DNA from: Saccharum officinarum
Lineage: Eukaryota; Streptophyta; Magnoliopsida; Poales; Poaceae
Direction: 5' to 3'
DNA length: 64,000 nucleotides
NCBI GenBank assembly: GCA_020631735.1
Contig: CM036170.1
Coordinates: 66,975,737-67,039,736 of the forward strand
In this document: one piece after another, positions 57,332 through 64,000 of the stretch
Layout: every line of letters starts with the position of its first letter
Position numbering within the stretch: position 1 is the stretch's first letter
The notes under the pieces: generated by a model
Databases searched by the model: none
Told to the model about the DNA's origin: nothing
Seen by the model: only the letters and a program-made list of their open reading frames with translations
Position numbers and translations under genes: made by a program

Positions 57332-59695
57332 GCGGGCACGCGGGAGCGAGCGGAGCGAGCGGGAGGAGGAAGATGACAGGTGGGGACGCAGTGTCAGCGA
57401 GAGAGAGAGAGAGCCAGCGCGCGGGGCAGGCCGCTGCTGGGCCGGCGGCTGGGCCGGTCGCGAGCGCGAGCGCGGGCGCGCGAGCGGGCCGCTCGCTGGG
57501 CCGGACCGGAGGGAAGAGGAGATCGCCCGGTTCGGATTTTCGTTTTTGTTTTCTTTTTCAAATAAATGAATAGTGTTGCTATTTGTTTATTTCATTAAAA
57601 TTGTGTAGAGTTCCAAAATTCATGAAAATTTTTGTGTAAGCTTTTCAATGTATAAACTATCTAGGAAAAATGTTAAATCATGAATTTAAATACTTTGTGC
57701 AGTAGAATTAATTAGTTTTATTAAAGATTAAATGCAACTTTCTGGAATTTTAATAATTAATTTATTAATCCAAAATTATGAAATTTATTATAACACTGTT
57801 GTAATTCATTCTTAACCCATAGAAAAAGTTTGAGCTTGATTAGGTAAAATTTGATCAACTTCTAATTATGCCCTAATTAGATAAATAGAAAATAAATGTT
57901 AATTTGAGAACTTTAAGTGTTGTGTGCCTTTTGATTGAGTGATGTCCTTAGATCACTACCCTTTTGTGATCTTTGGCACCTAATTTCATGATTGAGCTCG
58001 TTAGTAACTTGTTAGGTTAAAAGCTGGTATCGCTGGAATCGCCGCTTCTAGTTAGTAGGTTTTTGTTTGCGACTGTACCGTGAAGAAAAGTTGTACTCAA
58101 ATCGTAACCGTGGCATGTTATCATCAAGCATCATGTTTATCATCGAACATCATGTTAAAGCATGTTATGTATTCGTGTAGTCTCCGCTTTCGAGGAAGCC
58201 GAAGTCGTCGATCAAGCTTCCGGAGAAGAGCGATCGTCGGTGGGTTCCGGACCAGGGGGTGAAGTCCTCGAGTCTGAGTCGGTCGTCGTGTTTGAGCAAG
58301 GCAAGCCCCGGTGCATTTAAACCCTACCTTGAGTTTTACAAATGTTTTATTATTTATAATATGGTTTACTGCATTAAGTAATTAGGAGTTGAGTGATAAC
58401 CTAATTGCTGCATTATCATCCTTGATTATTGTGATATCAACCTTGATACCTGCTTTACAGAAAATGCGTAGTATGCTTCGCTATGCTTAGAAGTTAAGCT
58501 TTTAAATGAATGTTTACATAGCCATGACGGCATATCGAATGAATATTGAAATATGTGAATGAACTTGTAAGATCGGGCGGGTGGTTTGGCCACTGCTAAC
58601 ATGCATTGGGAAAGGAGTCCCACTGTATTGTTTCCGCCTTATCAGTTAAGGACCGTACGTTGTTGGCCCTCGCGTCATGGAGTTTTTATTAGTACTAGCC
58701 ATGTGCCCATGTCGGGTAAGCCTTACTTTGGTTAGTCCATTACGAGAACGTCTAACCTCGCACTGGGAGTGGAGAGATGGCGAGAGTAACGTGTACCCTC
58801 GGGGCTAGAATCGGGCCGGGTTCGAGGAGTACTGTGCTCTCGGGTGGCGATGGACACGTTCTGGTTTTGGGAAAACCCGAGTAAGAGTTGATATATGCAA
58901 GATTCAGTTCTACATATGTCGTGTGGTTAGGAATCCCCAGCTGGGTAAATGAAGCGGTTCGAATCGTCGTTACTCCACGAGAAAGGAGTCTTGGCCTTGC
59001 ACCAACATCGTAGTTAAGAACTGGAATTGAAAGAAAGAATGAGAAAGGTTTTGATGATAATTACTTTGATCTAGATTAGGATCACCTAGAATTGGTTAAT
59101 GAACCATCAATGGTAAAAGTAAAATGTTGAAGATAAGGACTTACTTTAATAAGCTTTTCTGCAAAAGAAAATTTGATTCTTGATTACCCGTACCTTGATT
59201 CCCTAAAGCTAGCATGCCCTTGGAGTCTTTGTCTTAGTCGGGTAAGTCTTGTTGAGTACTCTCGTACTCAGGGTTTGTTAACCCCTTGTTGCAGGTGCGG
59301 TTCATGAACAAGTCTGCTTCGAGCCTTGTTGCATGACCGTCGTGGTTGAAGACAGTGACGACGAGTAGATTGTGTGGCCTTTGGGCAAGGCATCTCGCTT
59401 GTGTGATGTAATAAAGTTACTACCGATACTTCTCTACTACTGGTTTGTAATAATGTTACCTAAGGTTTTAAGTTTGAAAACTGGTTTGTAACCTAAGTTA
59501 TTATAAGACTTCCGCTACTTTACTCTGTTGAATATTTTGAATAAACTGTTGTAATATTGCAATACTCCTGTGATTGGATCCTGTTCGGAGGAAAGCAGGC
59601 CTTTTAAGTTATGGTGAACATAAGTACGACTGTCAGAGGTCATTATGACAATGACGTGTGCTTGTGGGCCATCATAATTAGGAGGTTCTGTGACA
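57332..59695 (+). repeat. 3' part of a chromovirus-like Ty3/gypsy LTR
   Basis: The left part is cut off by the Copia insertion, so it begins mid-LTR in GC-rich sequence (GGGCCGG-rich, 57332-57530). It ends GGTTCTGTGACA at 59695, two bases before the primer site. It shares ordered blocks with the solo LTR at 14617-20109, including the GTCGGGTAAGTCT and GAGTAC hairpin region (59237-59294). Confidence 0.8.
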
Positions 59696-59697
59696 GC

Positions 59698-59709
59698 TGG
59701 TACCAGAGC
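59698..59709 (+). promoter_or_regulatory. primer-binding site
   Basis: TGGTACCAGAGC, one mismatch from the initiator tRNA-Met complement TGGTATCAGAGC used by many plant retrotransposons, two bases after the LTR end. Confidence 0.8.
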
Positions 59710-60078
59710 ATAATCACTCGGGTTATTGTAGTATTACCTTGTAAAACTTCAAAATGATTTGGGTCAACAAATTTAATACTGATATTTTGGGTCCAAACTG
59801 CTTTTGCTTCTCTTAATCCATTCTATAGTTTCCTTAGCTCATATTTGAAAGCTTCGTAGTGAAGTATCATGTATAGTGCCCTATGTTATAAAGATTGCAT
59901 GTGTTACTTAAATCTTTCTGTTAGATCGTAAGTACGATGCATGCATCATGTTTAATTAACCTGCTTAAGTTACCTTCCCTTTTAAAGTGGTTTGGGTTAA
60001 GTAAGGTTCAATCCTATTCATGCTAACCTTCAGATCCCCCTATCTGTTCTCATCGTCCTAATTCTGTCTTGTTTTAGG

Positions 60079-60594
60079 ATGGCACGTGTGAAGACGACTC
60101 CTCGCAAGAAAACGGGTCCGCAAGGAGTGCCGCGTCATCAGTTGGCCGCCAGAGTTGATGGAGCAAGCAGTAGCCGTAATCCGAACCCGGATTCGGAGTC
60201 AGAGGTTGCAAGGCTTACATCAGAAGTAGAGCGACTGAAGCGCAACATGCGTTTTTGGAAACAGTTCCAGAATGAGTCGCTGGAAAAGGAGACAGAAGCC
60301 AGGGCTCGTGTTCGTGAGTTGGAGCTTTATGTGACACACCTGGAGCAGTACAACACAGTCCTGCATGAGGAAGTTCATAGGCTAAATGATCTGATGAATC
60401 CCAATCATCAGCCCCAGGCAGTAGAAGATGATGTCGGTGCCGTGGTTGTTCCTGATGGAGAGAACAATGAAGAAGATCCGGAAGAAGATGAACCCATGAT
60501 GGAAAGTGGGGATGATGCAAGTCATGTCACTGGTGCAAGTGCTCCAGAGAATGAGGAGGAAGTGATCGTGATCAGCGATGATGATGAGGAGTAA
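60079..60594 (+). CDS. accessory ORF before gag, basic N-terminus, coiled coil, acidic tail
   Basis: A 171-residue intact ORF between the primer site and gag. The N-terminus is basic (MARVKTTPRKKTGPQGVPRH). Residues about 40-115 are charged with heptad-like Leu/Val spacing (VARLTSEVERLKRNM ... RELELYVTHLEQYN), predicting a coiled coil. The last 50 residues are strongly acidic, ending VIVISDDDEE. I recall similar small proteins in grass chromovirus elements but no assigned function. It has its own ATG and stop and is separate from gag by frame and 180 bp of non-coding sequence. A nucleic-acid or chromatin-binding role is only inference from charge layout. Confidence 0.7.
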   Translation: MARVKTTPRKKTGPQGVPRHQLAARVDGASSSRNPNPDSESEVARLTSEVERLKRNMRFWKQFQNESLEKETEARARVRELELYVTHLEQYNTVLHEEVHRLNDLMNPNHQPQAVEDDVGAVVVPDGENNEEDPEEDEPMMESGDDASHVTGASAPENEEEVIVISDDDEE

Positions 60595-60834
60595 AGGGCC
60601 GACATGGATGGTTGTGTAATATAGTAGTCTTTCCTGCTTTCTAAGAACCTTAGTGGGTGGTTTCTTGCTTGCAAGCCAGTTTGTAATGAAATATGTAAGA
60701 TGAGTTTGTATGTGTATACAAGTTCTGTGCTAACTGCTTTTTAATTCAATAAAGCAATGAAAATAAACATGGTTTGTGTACAACAGATGGACGGTACTGG
60801 AACTTCCTAGGAAGGGGACCATAATCCGAATCCC

Positions 60835-61105
60835 CCACCGTTTCCACCTACCTTGGCAGAAGCTATTGCCGCACTGGTTAATGCTACTACCCTGTTGGCT
60901 CAGAATCAGAATCAGAATGGGAATCAGGGTCGTCGAGGCCGTAACAATGGAGGGGAAACCACTTATGTGGATTTCACCGATACCCGTCCACCAGTGTTCT
61001 CAAAGGCAGATGAGCCGCTAGAGGCGGATGACTGGCTCCGTACTATGGAGCAGAAGTTTGAACTTTTACAGTGCACAGAGCACCAGAAGCCTGTGTTTGC
61101 AACAG
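60835..61105 (+). pseudogene. Ty3/gypsy gag with internal deletion
   Basis: The frame reads LAEAIAALVNATTLLAQNQN, then TYVDFTDTRPPVFSKADEPL and [20 protein letters not shown], the start of the plant gag (Retrotrans_gag) domain. After KP the sequence jumps at about 61090 to a Gln/Asn-rich stretch that leads into protease, so most capsid and the zinc knuckle are lost. The frame itself stops at 61128. Confidence 0.85.
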
Positions 61106-64000
61106 CAACAACCTCAGAGCAAGAATAATAATCTGAATGTTCAGAAGGGTAAGGGTGAGAAGAGGAAGACTGGACGTGTATTCTACACTCAAGCAAGTGC
61201 AATCCCAGAGGGAGAACCTGTTATGATGGGTATGTTCCCTGTTGCTAATCATCCAGCAGTACTGTTATTTGATTCAGGTGCATCGCATACATTCATAAAT
61301 CACACCTTTGTTGTTAAGTATGACATTCCAATTATGGGAACACAAGAGGATTTCTTTATCCAGTCGCCCGGGGGACGACTGTGTACTAAGGAGATGGTAC
61401 GTGACGTACCTATAGAGTTAGGTGGGCATATATTCCCTACCTCAATGATAATATTACAGAAACAGGATATAGATGTAATCCTGGGTATGAATTGGATGTA
61501 CCAAAGAGGAGCCCTTATAGATGCACTGCACAGAACTATAAGGTTGAACCTGCCAGATAATAAATCTCATCTTCTTATCCAACTTCCTATCCCAAAGAGA
61601 ACAGTTGAAAGGGTATGTGCAACTTCAGTACAGGAGATTTGTGATATACCGGTAGTCTGTGAATTTCCAGACGTGTTTCCAGATGATCTACCAGGTCTGC
61701 CACCAGACAGAGATGTAGAGTTTGTGATTGAGTTAAAACCGGGTACTGCCCCAATATCCCGGAGAGCTTACAGAATGCCACCCAATGAATTAGCAGAACT
61801 TAAGGATCAATTGCAAGAGTTACGTGACAAAGGTTTTATCAGACCCAGTTCCTCACCATGGGGATGTCCAGCTCTTTTTGTCAAGAAGAAAGATCAGACT
61901 TTAAGGATGTGTGTTGACTATCGACCGCTGAATGAAGTAACCATTAAGAATAAATATCCGTTGCCTCGCATTGATCTACTCTTTGATCAGCTTGCGGGGC
62001 AAAGGTATTTTCCAAGATTGATCTTCGATCAGGGTACCATCAAATCAAGATTCGACCTGAAGATATTCCAAAGACTGCATTCACCACCAGATATGGACTG
62101 TATGAGTACCTAGTTATGTCTTTTGGTCTCACTAATGCACCGGCACATTTCATGTATCTGATGAATTCAGTTTTCATGCCAGAACTTGACAAGTTTGTGG
62201 TTGTCTTTATTGATGATATTCTGGTATACTCCAAAAGTGAAGAAGAGCATGTTGAGCATCTCAGAATTGTTCTGACTCGTCTGAGAGATCATCAATTGTA
62301 TGCCAAGTTCAGTAAATGTGAGTTTTGGTTAAAAGAAGTGCAATTCTTAGGACATGTGTTGTCAGCCGAAGGAGTAGCAGTAGATCCTGGCAAGGTGAAA
62401 GATATTCTGAATTGGAAGCCACCAATCTCAGTTCATGAAGTCCGAAGTTTTCTGGGAATGGCGGGTTATTACCGTCGATTCATACCTGACTTTTCAAAGG
62501 TAGCCAAGCCAATCACAGAGTTGTTGAAGAATCAAACTAAGTTCATATGGTCTACCGAATGTGAGAAAGCTTTTAGAATTTTAAAGAGGTCATTGACAAC
62601 TGCTCCAGTTTTGGCACAACCAGATTTAGAAAAGCCATTTGATGTTTACTGTGATGCCTCGGGTATTGGCCTTGGTTGCGTATTGATGCAGGAAGGCAGA
62701 GTCATTGCTTATGCCTCAAGACAGTTGAAGCGCCATGAAGAACATTATCCGACACATGATCTTGAATTAGCAGCTGTGGTTCATGCATTAAAAATATGGC
62801 GTCATTACTTGTTGGGTAATACTTGCCACATGTATACAGATCACAAGAGTTTAAAGTATATCTTTACTCAGTCAGAATTGAATATGAGGCAAAGAAGGTG
62901 GCTTGAGTTGATAAAGGATTATGATTTAGAAGTACACTATCACCCTGGAAAAGCGAATGTAGTTGCTGATGCACTCAGTAGAAAGAATCATTGCAATTGT
63001 ATGACTGTGAAGCCAATGGATTACAGTTTGTGTTACGAATTGGAAAAGTTGAATATTGAAATAATTCAACAAGGTCAGCTGACTAGTGTCACAGTAGAAT
63101 CAACACTCAAAGATCAGATTGTATCTGCTCAGAGAACAAATTCCGGAATCACTCACATCAAAGAAAAAGTTAGAACTGGTCAACAGACAGATTTCAGTAT
63201 TGATGAGGCAGATGTGTTATGGTTTAAGAACCGGCTAGTGGTCCCAAAGGTTCCAGAGTTACGTCGGCTCATTCTTGATGAAGCACATAGTACAAGGTTT
63301 TCTATTCATCCAGGAAGTAATAAGATGTATCAAGATTTGAAACAGAGATTCTGGTGGACCAAAATGAAAATTGAGATTGCTAAGTATGTTGCTAGATGTG
63401 ATACTTGTTGTAAGGTGAAGGCGGTACACTTGAAGTCGGCAGGAATGTTACAACCCTTGCCCATTCCATCCTGGAAGTGGGAAGATATCAGTATGGATTT
63501 CATTACTGGGTTACCCAAGACCTCAAGAGGCTTTGATTCAATTTGGGTCATTGTGGACCGTTTGACTAAGTCAGCTCACTTTGTACCTGTGAAGGTTGAC
63601 TATAGAGCATCTCGATATGCAGAAATATATGTTGCTCGGATTATGAGTTTACATGGAATACCCAAAACAATTGTTACTGACAGGGGTACTCAGTTTGTTT
63701 CGCAATTTTGGAGACAGTTTCAAAAGTCATTAGGTACTAAACTTCTTTACAGCACAGCCTATCATCCACAAACTGGGGGACAGACTGAAAGAGTAAATCA
63801 AATTTTGGAAGATATGTTAAGATCTTGTGCTCTCACCTATCAAGATCAATGGGATGAATGTTTACCGTTAGCAGAATTCTCATACAATAACAGTTACCAA
63901 GAGAGTATCAAAATGGCACCGTTTGAAGCATTGTATGGCCGCAGGTGCAGAACTCCGTTGAACTGGTCAGAACCAGGAGAAAGATGGTTTTATGGAGTTG
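61100..64000 (+). pseudogene. Ty3/gypsy pol (protease, RT, RNase H, integrase), one frameshift, runs off the edge
   Basis: Protease has [13 protein letters not shown] (61271) and [17 protein letters not shown] starts [20 protein letters not shown], with [20 protein letters not shown]. Near 61996-62010 one base is lost, and the old frame stops at 62113. In the new frame RT continues without a stop to 64000: [11 protein letters not shown] (active site, 62206-62217), [17 protein letters not shown], RNase [27 protein letters not shown], the HHCC zinc domain (63285-63410) and integrase with Asp in [10 protein letters not shown], Asp in [10 protein letters not shown] and Glu in GGQTERVNQ. Sequence style fits a chromovirus of the Tekay/Del type. 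The chromodomain, if any, is beyond the window. Confidence 0.93.

Noticed and set aside
1..64000. CRISPR arrays, operons, phage-like or bacterial defence systems
   Set aside because: The DNA is plant nuclear with spliced genes and LTR retrotransposons. The repeat arrays seen are LTR minisatellites, MITEs or gag repeats, and none has spacer-repeat regularity.

Overview
This is plant nuclear DNA, almost certainly from a grass. The evidence is split genes with GT-AG introns, grass-type MITEs, a monocot-type wall-associated kinase, and very large nested LTR retrotransposons. The LTR types, in particular a Copia LTR packed with GACCGGACGCGTCCGGTC-like palindromes, resemble those I associate with the sorghum/sugarcane/Miscanthus group; that placement is inference. 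A run of exactly 100 N (52909-53008) shows this is a scaffold, so order across it is not proven.

Layout. 1-785: intergenic or intronic sequence with one exon-like segment on the minus strand. 786-13920: an old minus-strand Ty3/gypsy element with LTRs at both ends and a perfect 5-bp target-site duplication (TSD). It lacks reverse transcriptase, and its integrase is split by a 4.8-kb solo LTR (2064-6882, own TSD). 14617-20109: a second large solo LTR (TSD CCCTC) with another solo LTR (15181-16667, TSD GGCCC) inside it. 20710-23853: a solo Copia-type LTR (TSD CACGA) carrying an Ac/Ds-like hAT element (21984-22745, 8-bp TSD). 23.9-26.6 kb: MITE debris. 26582-27926: a 1.35-kb foldback element.

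28.1-48 kb is a gene island with three plus-strand genes and a tRNA. They are an LPAT4/5-type lysophosphatidic acid acyltransferase (29938-32242, 3 coding exons, 399 aa), tRNA-Asp(GTC) (32698-32769), a wall-associated receptor kinase (36992-39567, 3 exons, 675 aa), and a sphingosine kinase (41060-47942, 10 exons, 401 aa, short at its N-terminus). A PIF/Harbinger element with a broken transposase lies between the tRNA and the kinase. A 3.1-kb Copia element with identical 112-bp LTRs sits in the last sphingosine kinase intron and is the youngest insertion in the window.

48-52.9 kb is repeat-poor to anonymous sequence, with a probable Copia LTR remnant, a short 5'-truncated LINE and an N gap. 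53009-57331: a degenerate minus-strand Copia element whose integrase is joined directly to its LTR. From 57332 to the end: the 3' part of a chromovirus-like Ty3/gypsy LTR, a primer-binding site, an accessory coiled-coil ORF, a deleted gag, and a pol that is open to the window edge apart from one frameshift.

The three genes do not form a pathway or cluster beyond adjacency. LPAT acts in ER glycerolipid synthesis, the WAK at the cell wall and plasma membrane, and sphingosine kinase in sphingolipid signalling. I found no undescribed multi-gene system. The most notable signals are structural: palindromic minisatellites in unrelated LTR families, a conserved LTR hairpin, a 26-codon tandem repeat in gag, and remodelled gene flanks.
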